DNA of 64,000 nt from Zygnema cylindricum (taxonomy: Eukaryota > Streptophyta > Zygnematophyceae > Zygnematales > Zygnemataceae): positions 290,708 through 354,707 of the forward strand of contig JBBHKE010001612.1 of NCBI GenBank assembly GCA_037447655.1. Reading direction: 5' to 3'. The notes under the pieces were generated by a model, which made no database searches, had not been told where the DNA came from, and saw only the letters and a list, made by a program, of their open reading frames with translations. The position numbers and the translations under genes were made by a program. Positions 41,106 to 52,545 of the stretch are shown here, in pieces (position 1 is the first letter of the stretch; the number at the start of each line of letters is the position of its first letter).

Positions 41106-42427
41106 AGGGTATGTCCCCATGTACTTGTAACTTAGCGAACTTACTTTGTATTTTAGCGCGGATCCGCCGGACCCGCTTTTCAAGTGTCCCTATGTGTAAG
41201 AACGTATCGTAAGTTACGTTTGTGACGATTGTATACGTCGACAATACCTGTGACGGTTGTCAACGTCTACAATCTGTGTTGTCGGACGTTATCTTTTGGA
41301 ACTGCTTGTGTGATGTCGCATGTCTTACCGTGACATTGTAGACGTACCTCCTTCCACCCTGTACACCGCCAATCGCTATTAGCGTGTAGGTTTCATTAGC
41401 GTATACAAATAATTACCGTGGTGTACGCTATTTAAGAATTTGAAAATTTTGGGAAAAATCATACATTCTAATTGTTTGATTATGGTAATTTGGATCTTTG
41501 AAAAAAAAAATGTCGGTCGCAAACATGTTTACACTAATATAGGTCTCCGTACAAAATCTGACAAATCGTACACAAATGGTACATTCACACGGTCGAAACG
41601 CGGCTATCGGACGAATATGTGCGAGCTGGATTTTTTACGACCTGGTTTTTTTTCCTTTTTAGAACGCACATTCTCATGCGTCCGCGGTTACTAAAACTAA
41701 TTTATTGTAATTTTTAACTTAAAAAGGTACATTTATGTACGGTCTGACACTGACCGTACACCACTCTATTTAAGAGACAACGTACTGAATATAACCCTAA
41801 ATAGAATAAAGAAAAAAATAGAATAAACTACGCTATTTGAGAATAAAACAAAAAAAAGCGGGACAGGATTAGCGTACACAACGCTAATAGCGATTGGCGG
41901 TGTACCGTTTCACGGTTGAAGAAGTTGCAATTTGCCTTTGCGTCTCCTGTCCGGTCGACGTGAAATGGCATCGGAATTTCGAGACCCTTGCAAAAAAAAA
42001 ATCCGTACTGGACGAAAACGGACAGAACCAAACAAATTGTGTAATTTTCTTTGTCGTATTAAATGCAAACGGACAAAACATAGCGAACTATGTACTTTTC
42101 TTTGTCCTTGGAAATCGTAGGATTTTTGTCGAAATTTACGGCACGTGCGAAAGTATGTTCCTATTTGTCAATCTAAAAAACCTAATTTTAAATCACATCG
42201 CGCATGTGTTTTAAAGATAAGGTTGAAGATGACGTTTTTTGTCGTCGAAGTGGGTCGAAAAGCACAAGACGACAACTTTTCGTACATCCTAAGATCAAGG
42301 ATGACGCAAATTGTACTCTACAAATTTGCGATTCCTTCGTACGGTTGCAACTTAGGCAGTACGGCGCTAAGTTTTACAGCAAAACGACAGGAAAAAACCC
42401 TTACTTATGCACATGGGGACACACCCT
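41106..42427. mobile_element. Inverted-repeat element, AGGGTATGTCCCCATG ends
   Basis: Ends AGGGTATGTCCCCATGTAC and GCACATGGGGACACACCCT. It is homologous, in reverse orientation, to 31424-33174. Interrupted by the MITE at 41364-41902. Small open frames in it show no domain. Confidence 0.75.
41364..41902. mobile_element. 539-bp MITE with TA duplication, nested
   Basis: CACCGCCAATCGCTATTAGC to GCTAATAGCGATTGGCGGTG, TA on both sides. Very similar throughout to the copy at 43057-43589 (shared GTACGCTATTTAAGAATTTG and CATGCGTCCGCGGTTACTAA). It lies inside the element at 41106-42427, so it inserted later. Confidence 0.93.
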
Positions 42428-43056
42428 AAAAAGTGACTCGTACAATGTATTAAATGAAATCTGTACGGGCGGACGAAACTAAAGATTTGTAAAAGCGTAC
42501 CAAAATGTCAAAATGGTTAGTGGATGGCAGCAGACGCGTAAAATAATATCCTCCGTCAAAGATTTTCTTCCGGCTTCTGGTGGCCTCGCATCCTCCCTGG
42601 CGGAAAGCACATGTCATATGCGACGTGTACCCAGCTGGTCGCGCGGTCGTCATGTATATTTGTTCACTATTCCACGAGGCACGATGTTATACGTTCACGC
42701 GCTTAGAATTGACCTACTCCGAGCCAATTGTTGCGAACTGAAAGGTTTAGCCGATGGCGTATCCAATTCTGCATCCCGACGGTCCAGGTTTACACCCATA
42801 AACGTGGAGAATCAAATCACTCATTCAGTAGGCTTGTTTTTTTGACATATTGGCTTTTTTGGTACGGCACTGTAACAAGCAATACGGATTCCAGTAAACA
42901 ACGACATTTTTCCCGTAATGGAACTTCACCCTAATTTTTTTTTTTTTAATTTTGAAATCCCCAATTAGCGTTAATAACACTAATTTGTTTTTTACGCTAT
43001 TTATTTTTTGACGCTAATAGCGATTCGCGGTGTACTATACACCGTACAATACAATA
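42428..43056. other. Intergenic with an orphan MITE end
   Basis: No gene. 42964-43033 ends in GCTAATAGCGATTCGCGGTG then TA, a right TIR of the CACYG family, but no matching left end is visible upstream. Confidence 0.5.
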
Positions 43057-43589
43057 CACCGCCAATCGTTATTAGCGTGTAAGTTTTTTTAGCGTATAAA
43101 AATAATTACCGTGGTGTACGCTATTTAAGAATTTGAAAATTTTGGAAAAAAACATACATTCTAATTGTTTGGTTATGGTAATTTGGATCTTTGAAAAAAA
43201 AAATGTCGGTTGCAAACATGCTTACACTAATATAGGTCTCCGTACAAAATTTGACAAATCGTACACAAATCGTACATTCACACGGTCGAAACGTGGCTGT
43301 CAGACGAATATGTGGGAACGGGATTTTTTTTTACGACCTGGTTTTTTTTACGCACATTCTCATGCGTCCGCGGTTACTAAAACTATTTTATTGTACTTTT
43401 TAAGTTAAAAAGGTACATTTATGTACGGTATGGCATTGAGCGTACACCACTCTATTTAAGAGACAACGTATTGAAAATAACCCTAAATAGAATAAAGAAA
43501 AAAATAGAATGAACTACACTAATGGAGAATAAAAAAAAAAAAATGCGGGACGGAATTAGCGTACACAACGCTAATAACGATTGGCGTTG
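43057..43589. mobile_element. 533-bp MITE, sister of 41364-41902
   Basis: CACCGCCAATCGTTATTAGC to GCTAATAACGATTGGCGTTG. Flanked by TA (43055-43056 and 43590-43591). The right TA is also the left flank of the 2.8-kb element that follows. Confidence 0.93.
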
Positions 43590-43591
43590 TA

Positions 43592-46375
43592 CACTGCGAA
43601 TCGTTATTAGACTTATGTACTCTATATTGTCGCCCCAAAATTTTGACATTGATACCCGAAATACAGTGACAAATTCTAATTTATCCGTGACGTTAATTAT
43701 GGTTCTTGTGAATTAGCGTCAATGGTGTCGCTGTACATATTTATTGAATAGTGTGGTGTACGAAGGGTGGTTGTTCGTACATCATTGTATTTCATTTCCG
43801 AAAATTGTACGGAAATGGTTGTTTACTTATGTCGGTTACATACAAAACTGCGCTTAGAATAAACTCGTACCTATTTTAGTGTATAAGTATGAACGGTGTA
43901 ATAATTGTTCATCCGCAAACCTATATTATAATTGTGGTTTCATTACAATGGAAGGACGAGACGTGGTGCGGATTGTCTGATTTTGTACTTCTACCTATTT
44001 TAACGTGTATGTCATGACGGCAGATCCTGTACACCTAAATCAGCGTTAAGGAGAAATTACAATTAAACATTTTTTTGACGACGGTATTGATATCAATCCC
44101 ATTCTCAAAAAAATGTTTAATTGTAATTTCTCCATAACGTTGATTTAGGTACACCAGATCTGCAATCATTACATATACAGTAAAATAGGTAAAAGTGTTG
44201 TTCTTTGGTCTAAAATAGACCGCATAAGCCATCCAAACTATCAAACAAAATGTTAAGCAAAGCTAGGCCAATGAACAATCATTTGAAATGCATCCTCCAT
44301 TTAACATACATGCATACACAGATGTAATCATTCATCCGTACACAGACGGAGCAAGCATGCGTACACAGACGCATGAAATCATCTAGGGTTTCATGGAATA
44401 TAAGCTTAATATATCTCCATCATCATAACAAACCCTAAGACAATGCATGACATAACAAACAAGTATGTATAACATATATAAATAATAACAAACGAATGCA
44501 TCACACATAAACAAAAGTATAATCAAATAATCATTATATCATTCAAAAGTGCATGACAACCCTAAAATACTACATCTTTGGTCCCTACTTTTCTAACGAG
44601 CATTGATGATTAATTCCTACCAAAGCTCAATCCTACATATACACTTGTGAGCTGTCAACGAATCACTAAGTGTCAAAATAACCAACGTAAATTACGTAAC
44701 TGTCATTAAGTCCTATTTAACCATAATAAACTGCTACTAAGAATAAGCTAATCGTAAGCGTACACCTGAGAGTCAAGCAATCGTAATCGTACACTTGTTT
44801 ACAAGTACGACACATAAACACACACAATTTAAAGTGTCCAAACCCTAAATGATTACGTAAATAAAACCTGTCGTATACAACACTAGTTTATTAATACGCA
44901 AAAGACAAAACATTGTTTCTCCAAATATTTACAAGTACACACAATCTCGCAAAATCGTATGCTGAGTCATAGTGGATAACTCAAAAGGACTCCACGAATC
45001 TCGTCAAGCATCCGGGACGTCCAAAAATAAACATCGTGTGATTGACGCGATTTCGCCTCCCAACTCCTTGAAAAATAACGGCAGACTTTGTCCGCCGTCC
45101 GAAGCTTTTATTCGGCACCCTCGATGTCGCGCCACGTGGTCCCAAAGTCCACTTGACGAAACGACGTCAAACCATAGATGTCCCGTGCGCATATTACGCA
45201 CGGTAAAAACTAACGAATACTACGTACGGTACGCATCAAACGCTTTTGAAAAGGTTATAAAATGCGTACCTTGCTTTGTACCCGTACATTATTTTTACAA
45301 TTACGTACAGTGTCCGTCTATGTTCGTACATTTTAGGGTTATTTAGGGGATTTTTAGGGTTTTCAAGGTACATAGCCGTACGTTACTTTATATTTCAGTA
45401 CGGCTGCCGTAGATATTTCGTACTATTGGGTTTTTTAGGGTCCACTTTCATACAATTTCGTACATTTCTGTTAATTTTCCGTACTTTTTATGATTTTTAA
45501 GGATTTTCTAAGATTGCGCTTTTCGTACGTTTTTGTACATGGCCGTACAGCGAAATTTACACGAATTTTACGAAAAATATGAAAAAGACGAATATTACGT
45601 AGTTTTCGTAAAAAAGTTGAAATCCGTACGAATTGGACAACAAACGGTCAAACCATCCGAATTTGTCCGTACCGCAATTACGTACTTCCCCATAAATTAT
45701 GCCTACCAAAATTAAAGTACACCTGTCGCATTATGTTTGGTACGTGCGACGTACCATTTCAACCTTTTTGAATATTTTACGTTGGATCGCTTCGCGATCC
45801 GCCGTCCATTTCTCCAACGCATTCCGCGCCACTCAATTAGTCCCTCGTACATTTACTCCCCCAATCCGCAAATCCATATGAACCTCCACATTACATTTCG
45901 GCAATTAACTACGCACGAGAACACGCGCACGCACCAAACATCGCGTACGCACGAAAACGTCGCGTACGCACGAAACTAACTTTTCAAAAACAGCAAAAAG
46001 TACAAAATCTGACAATCCGTACCACGTCGCGTCCTTTTACTGTAATTAATCCACAATTCTAATTTGGGTTTGCGAACGCGTTTGTCGCAAACTCGACTCC
46101 ATGTTTATTCTAAACGCAGTTTTGTATGCAACCGAAATAAGTTAACTACAGTTTCCGTACGATTTTCGGTAACGAAGTACACTGTTGTAGAAACAAACAC
46201 ATTTCGTACACCACACTATTCATGAAATAATTACGGTATGACCATTAACGCTAATTTACAAGAACCGCAATTAACGTCAAGGAAAAATTAAATTTATTCA
46301 TTGTATTTCGGGTATCAATGTCAAAATTTTGGGGTGCCGATATAGAGTACATAAGGCTAATAACGATTCACGGTG
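43592..46375. mobile_element. 2.8-kb element with ~285-bp inverted repeats
   Basis: Left arm 43592 to about 43880 (CACTGCGAATCGTTATTAG...) and right arm about 46085-46375 (...CTAATAACGATTCACGGTG) are inverted repeats with clear similarity over roughly 285 bp, including CAAAATTTTGACATTGATAC. TA flanks both sides. It is the largest member of the CACYG family. The interior has open frames of at most about 124 codons (44972-45346), none of which I recognise as transposase, and is very rich in GTAC. Either non-autonomous, or a decayed autonomous copy. Confidence 0.88.
44023..44160. repeat. Near-perfect ~138-bp hairpin inside the 2.8-kb element
   Basis: GTACACCTAAATCAGCGTTA... is mirrored by ...TAACGTTGATTTAGGTACAC. 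The arms of about 55 bp enclose TTTTTTTGACGACGG and the near-palindrome TTGATATCAA. It probably represents a separate small insertion or a fold-back. Confidence 0.85.
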
Positions 46376-46377
46376 TA

Positions 46378-47335
46378 CCTTACGATTGCTTGCCGCATTA
46401 AAACAGTTTTCAAGGTTAATTCCAAAGAAAGGTTTTTACTTCCCGATAAATATTGCCCCGAAAATGACTGGTGGGAAATGTTTTACTATAATGACGATTG
46501 GTGGTGTAGTGAGACAAACGTTTTTATATTTTGACCACAAAAGCATACAAAAAATATGTAGATTAAAATAATACATGTATTCATTACACTAATGAGTAAT
46601 TCAATACTCACACAAAATATGAGAGGTGCTAGGTTGTCCATAAAATAAAACATCAATATAGTAACTGAAAGGTAAAAACAGTTTATTTAAGTTCAACAAC
46701 TTCAATTTTGTATACAATCTATTGAGTGGTATAAATATGTCAAATGTTTATATGAAATGGCATACTCCACAAAAGTGAAAAAACTTTTAGTGTTGCGTTG
46801 CACTCTACTAATATTTTTCACACAAACGTTCACAACGATGTATGTTTCATTAAAAATATAATTAATACAACGAAAAAAAACGCACCAAGTTTTAAAAAAA
46901 TTGCACCAACGACCCAACAGTGTCAAAATTTTCATAAATCTTGTAAAATGAATTGACTAAAAGGTTTTTAAAATACGCGCAAAAAAAAACATAGGGTTGT
47001 CACAATATGTGCAAATAACGACAATTTATCGTAAGCAACAAAGAATTACAAAAAGAAAATGTAATGTAAAGATAAAAGAGGTTACGCTTTTCTAATTATG
47101 AGTATAGCTTGTTCCCAATGTTTTTCCCTTTATACTCCTTCAACATATCCACCCACCACAACAATTTTCAACAATTAAAAACTTCATGATGTATAAAATC
47201 GTCCCTCCGGATGGTCCAACCTTTGTGTTTTTTAAAATGAAATCTTAACTTTCAAGGAATTTATCCATGTGCTAAGAAACATTGTTTTTTGTCACTTTCC
47301 TCAACGATTGAAAGTTGTACTAAGAAATGCACTTC
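46378..47335. other. Intergenic, nothing recognised
   Basis: AT-rich sequence. Short open frames (46329-46571, 46702-46935) have no domain. Confidence 0.5.
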
Positions 47336-48328
47336 TGTGTCCTCCATTGGACTACAAAATTCAGAAAGCCTCTAGGTAATTTTTAACTAACCCACTTTCA
47401 GCCACAACCACAGCTGCCCAAGCAAACAGATTGACAATCGGACTGCACCCTTCTGTATTCTAGACTCCCCTCAGTGCGTAGCAAAAATAGTCACTAAAAA
47501 CGGCCAACCAACCGATAAGTTATCAGGTGGCAAAGATCCCAATTTATACAAACTCTCAAAGAGAGAGGTGATTGTAAAAAAATGCTAAGTCCTACTTCCC
47601 TCTCACAACCCCTATCTACTACACTACGATCTAATCGAATAAGTGTCAAGTACAGAAAGGTACTACGATCGATGTCCTTTGTGTACGGCCTGTGTACGAC
47701 AAAGCCATTGGGTGGTTGCGTGTCCACATGGTACTCGTCGATATGTTCTCCGAAATTCTCGCAACCAAATATTACCTCTCCACGTGGCGCCAGGTCATGC
47801 CACGTAAAAAAACGCCAAAGTTACCATTCTGGGATCTCGGCGGCGATATGTGCCGTTGGATAAAAACCGACATTAAATGGTCGCCATCGAAACAAATGTC
47901 CGATTCATTTGTTTTCTACGGGATGACGTTCGCACTAAATATTAACTAGTTATATGTCCCTTTACTCATATGTCCGTTAATCGAATGAAAGATCCTAATA
48001 CATTTTAAGTAATTATCACACCTTCTGTATTTTAACAAACTCTTACGATAGACTGGTTAGACCTGACGGCTACGCCGCGCTCAACCGGTCGGAGGTTCGA
48101 GTCCTTCCGGACTCAACCTTTTTGTTGACAGTGACTTATGTCACTCTTTAGTCATGTCTATGAAGCTGAGGCAGCCATGGCTCCACCACTCTCTCTCTCC
48201 TTCAGTGACTATGACAAGTATGGGGGATCGAGGAAAGAGGTGGAGGCAGACTGCCTGCGTTTTTTTTTTTTTTTTCAATTAAGCTATTTAGACCTAGAAA
48301 ATACTCCATAAATCTAGTGATTTTAACA
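47336..48328 (-). repeat. 3' LTR of copia element 2
   Basis: On the + strand it begins TGTGTCCTCCATTGG and ends GATTTTAACA. Contains a tRNA-like block with a T tail (48047-48275). Confidence 0.88.
48047..48275 (+). mobile_element. SINE-like tRNA-derived unit in the left LTR
   Basis: A D-arm-like GACTGGTTAGACCTGACGG is followed by GGTTCGAGTCC (48094-48104), a match to the pol III B box / T-arm consensus. About 150 bp of body and a T16 tail follow. No matching acceptor stem is present, so this is not a functional tRNA gene. A tRNA-like head with a T tail resembles plant p-SINE-type elements. Confidence 0.6.
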
Positions 48329-48392
48329 CTTCCCTTATTTTCTAGTTTAACTTTAACTTCTCTTTCAATCCACATTTTTCCCTAAATTATTT

Positions 48393-51165
48393 TTACTTAG
48401 GAGAGGGCACAAGTTTGGTCATTATGCCAGCCACCATTTCTTCATCTGACCTATACACAAGATTCACAATTTTATTTTCAACTTTTTCCCTCACGAAAAA
48501 CAATTTTATGTGCGTAGGTTTAGCTTTGAAATGATGTTTTAGATTGGCTGCAATTGGAATAGCAGCCTGATTATCACAGAAGTCTTTATGCACTCCCTCG
48601 TTCTTATACCCCAGTTCTTGCTACAAGGACTTGACCCACATCAACTCTTTCTCAGCAGAACAAGAGGCGATATACTCAACCTCCATAGTAGACTGAGCAA
48701 CCACCTTTTGTTGCTTGCTGCTCCAATAGTAAGCACCTTCCCCCACATACAACACATGCCCATAAGTGCATATTCTCATAGGTGCATCCCCATAAATGAC
48801 ATCACTCCAAGTAGTGATATCAGTGTGCTCCCCTCCCAAATGTAACCATAACTCTATGGTTTCCACCAAATATCTCATGATTCTCATGGCTACCTCCCAG
48901 TCTCTCCTCCTAGGATCATTAAGACTCTTACTGAGTATTGCAACTGCTTTCGCTATGTCCGGGCTGTCGCTATGTCCGGTCTGGTACAGTTCATAAAGTA
49001 TATTAGACTTCCTACAACATGCCTGTAAGGGATAACTTCGTAAACTCTCTCTCTCTTCTGGACTAATTTGTTTATCTAAGATTATCACTCCTCCATCTAC
49101 ACTTTCATGAATTACTTTCTTCAAGTCCATTGGAGTGGTACAACTGTTCGCCTTTTCCATCCAGAATTTCTGAAGCATATTACTTATTGTTTTTTTCTGA
49201 GTAAGTCTAATGATCATTTTTACCTTATCTCTCTCCATTTAAATTCCCAAAATTTATCTTGCCTCCCCTAAATCCTTCATGTCAAATTTGCTTATAAGAT
49301 ATTTCTTTAACTTATTGATCTTTTCCAAAGACTTACTTACAACGAGCAGATCATCCACATAAATTGCAATAAAAACCACACCATTTTCATCTTCAAACAT
49401 ATAGATAGAATGGTTAGAGCTAATCCGGTTATATCCCACACCAGTGAGAAACTAATTTAGTTTCTTATTCCACTATCTGGGAGCTTGCTTCATATAACGA
49501 CTTTATGAGCCTGCAGACTTTGCTCTCTTCTCCTTCCTCCACGAACCCCTATGGTTGCCGCATGAAAATTCCTTCCTCTAATTCACCATTGAGAAAGGCG
49601 GTCTTAATATCCATCTGGTGTATTTCCATGTGATAGACTGAGGAGAATCCTTACCGATAGGAACCGAACAACTAGAGCAAAAGTTTCCTCATAGTCAATC
49701 CCCTCCTTTTGGGTGAACCCTTTTGCTACCAACCAAGCTTTATATCTTTCAATGGTATTATCTGGGTTCAGTTTTAGTTTAAACACCCATTTACAACCAA
49801 TCGGTTTTCTGTCCGGAGGACAATCCGCTAGTTCCCAAGTATTTGCTTCCATGATGGAGGCCATCTCATCATTTATGGCTCTAATCCATCTGTCTTTCTC
49901 TGGACTGTTCACTGCCTCCAAGTATGACTGAGGCTCATGTGGGTGAGATAGCTTAGTTACCTTATGAGCGGCCTGTTTTTTTTGTATCATTTTGCTCCTC
50001 CTTCTTCCTCCTTCAAACTCTTAAGCTGAAATAGAGGGAAGTCTTAGATTTCTCCTTACTATCTCATCGGCTCCTGTATCCATGGAACCCGGTTCCGGTT
50101 CCTTCTCTTCTGTCTCGTGGAAGTCCATAAGAATATGTGAGGTGTCTGATGGATCTCTTGTATCCTGGATTTCCCCTGATTATGCAATCACTGTTTCACT
50201 CATGTCCCTTTCGAGATTGACAGAGTTCTCCTCAATTTCAGACTCAAATCTGATTTTTATCTTCTTGATATATTTGAAGGGGTCAAATGACTTCCCTTCA
50301 TCCATGACTATTAGGTGTTTGACCAGAATGATATTTTGCTTTGCTAAGTCATAGACTCTATATCCCTTGACATCCTCAGCATATACTACAAAGTATCTAG
50401 GATTCCCCTTAGCAACTAGTTTATAGTTTTTCCTATCTGTGTCAAGACTGTAAACTTGGCTACCGAATATTTCAACGTGAAAGATATCTGGTTTCCTTCC
50501 AACCCATCTTTCATAAGGTGTCATTCCTTTTACGGCTGAGGTTAGGACTCAATTCGTAATGTAGTTGGCACAGTTCATGGCTTTTTCCCAAAATCTCTTT
50601 CCTATTTTTTTGTCTGCCAACATACTACATACACTATCTCCTAGTGTTCGGTTCAACCTCTCATCTACCCTATTTTGTTCTGGTTTATATGGTACATTTT
50701 TCTGGTGTTGAACTTCCTCATCTCTCAAGTATTCCTCAAACTGGTTAGAGGTATATTCTTCCCCATTGTCACTCCTTATTCTCTTAATATGGATTCCATG
50801 CAACTTCTCACTCCAGGCTTTATATTCTTTGGAGTAACTTGGTATTTCAAACTTTGTTTTTAGGAAGTAGAATATAGAGTATCTAGACTAGTCATGTGTT
50901 ATTTTCAACATAAAACTCTTCCCTCCGACCAAAGATACTTTTGCAGGTCTCCAGATATCTGGGTGGACCAAATCTAGTACTTTCTCACCCCTATATGTGG
51001 CTGCTTTGGAAAAAGGAAGTCTATGAGCCTTACCTTGAGCTTAGCCTCTACAACCATCCACCATTTCATTATCCCCAAACTGAATGCCTTTTAATACACC
51101 AAGCTTTTTCATTTCCCTCCGCCTATCAAAATGTTTTCCCACCAAACCCTGGTGGAGTTCTTTGA
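48393..51165 (-). pseudogene. Ty1/copia integrase-RT-RNase H remnant 2
   Basis: Reading from 51165 leftwards: broken GAG-pre-integrase, then integrase (HPDIWRPAK, RSDNGEEY, PEQNRVDERLNRT near 50650; TPYERWVGRKP near 50510), reverse transcriptase (GCKWVFKLK near 49790; YVDD motif near 49340) and RNase H (near 48700, EVEYIASCSAEKE; DNQAAI near 48570). Frame breaks separate at least five segments. Gag and protease are absent between the primer-binding site and pre-integrase. Non-functional. Confidence 0.92.
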
Positions 51166-51282
51166 GGTGGACGTTTCACTTGTCCAGTGACAATACCCCA
51201 GTATCATTTTTCGCACAAATCCCCTGTCAATGTGGCTTCCCAATAGATGAACCCATATCCATTGAAGGTGGCTACCCTAGAG

Positions 51283-51297
51283 GGTGGGCCTATAACC
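51283..51297 (-). other. Primer-binding site (half-tRNA-Met type), one change
   Basis: The minus strand reads GGTTATAGGCCCACC, one base different from the site in copia remnant 1, and lies 9 nt after the LTR end. Confidence 0.72.
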
Positions 51298-51306
51298 TGC
51301 AAATTC

Positions 51307-52316
51307 TGTGTCCTCCATTGGACTATAGAATCTAAGAAGCCTCTAGGTAGTTTTTAACTAAACCACTTTCACCCACAACCACAGCTGCCCAAGCAAACAA
51401 ATTGATAATCTGACTACACCCTTGTGTAGTCTAGACTCCCCTGATTGCGTAGCAAAAAGAGTCACTAAAAACGGCCTACCAACCGATAAGTTTTGAGGTG
51501 GCAAAGATGCCAATTTATACAAACTCTCAAAGAGAGAGGTGACTATAAAAAAATGCTAAGTCCTTCATCCCTCTCACAACCCCTATCTACTACAGTACGA
51601 TCTAATCGAATAAGTGTCAAGTACAGAAAGGTACTAGGGCCGATGTCCTTTCTGTACGGCCGGTGTACGACAAGGCCATTGAGTGGACGCGTGTCCACAT
51701 GGTACTCGTCCGTATGTTATCCGGAATTCTTGCGACCAAATATTATCTCTCCACGTGGTGCCAAGTCATGCAACCTCAAAAAACGCCAAAGTGACCATTC
51801 CGGGATCTCGGCGGCGATATGTGTTGTTGGATAAAAACCGACATTAAATGGTCGCCGTCAAAACAAATGTCCGGTTCATTTGTTTTGTACGGGATGACGT
51901 TCGCACTAAATATTAACTAGTTCTATGTCCCTTTACTCATATGTCCGTTAATCGAATGAAAGATCATAATACAGTTTAAGTAATTATCACACCTTCTGTA
52001 TTTTAACAAACTCCAACGATAGACTGGTTAGACTTGACGGCTACGCCGCGCTCAGCCGGTCGGAGGTTCGAGTCCTGCCGGACTCAACCTTTTTGTTGAG
52101 AGTGACTTATGTCACTCTTTTGTCCTGCCTGTGGAGTTGAGGCAGCAATGGCTCCACCACTCTCTCTCTCCGTCAGTGACTACAACAAGTATGGGGGTTA
52201 GAGGAAAGAGGTGGATGTAGACTGCCTGCGCTTTTCTTTTCTTTTTCTTTTTCTTTTCTTTTTCTATTAAGCTATTCAGACCTATAAAATTCTCCATAAA
52301 TTTAGTGATTTTAATA
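51307..52316 (-). repeat. 5' LTR of copia element 2
   Basis: Begins TGTGTCCTCCATTGG on the + strand. The minus strand carries a TATA-like GTATAAATTGG near 51520. Contains the same tRNA-like block as its partner (52018-52264). Confidence 0.88.
52018..52264 (+). mobile_element. SINE-like tRNA-derived unit in the right LTR
   Basis: Same head, B box (52065-52075) and body as at 48047. The tail is (TTTTC)-rich rather than pure T. Its presence at the same place in both LTRs means it was part of the LTR before this element transposed. Confidence 0.6.
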
Positions 52317-52545
52317 ACAAAATCATGTGCCACAAGAATGTTGTGTAAAAACCAATGTACAACAAAGCTTATAAACGAAAGTATAATGAAAGAATCGTAA
52401 TAAAAGTACAATTTACATCATTTTGCAATTTAGTATAGACTTCAGTTTTACGTTTTTCCTTTTTCGACCCACTTCTACATCATTTGCCAAGTCATGCTAG
52501 TTAATTTTCGAACTCCGCCCTAAATCACCTTGAGAGTCGTTTTAG

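Larger units (their letters stand above)
47336..52316 (-). mobile_element. Ty1/copia retrotransposon 2 with both LTRs, gag deleted
   Basis: Direct repeats at 47336-48328 and 51307-52316 are the LTRs, with visible divergence (about 7 differences in one 120-bp stretch I compared). The element reads right to left. The primer-binding site is at 51283-51297, and a purine-rich tract (AAAATAAGGGAAG on the minus strand) abuts the left LTR at 48329. The body retains pre-integrase, integrase, reverse transcriptase and RNase H but no gag or protease. No matching target duplication is seen. TG...CA ends are altered on one LTR (TATTAAAA instead of TGTTAAAA). Confidence 0.92.

Noticed and set aside
44972-45346. 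124-codon open frame in the 2.8-kb element as a transposase
   Set aside because: No catalytic motif or recognisable domain and no neighbouring frame extends it.
48047-48120. Functional tRNA gene
   Set aside because: B box and D-arm-like parts are present but no 5' partner for the acceptor stem, and it is repeated within LTRs; better explained as a SINE-like unit.
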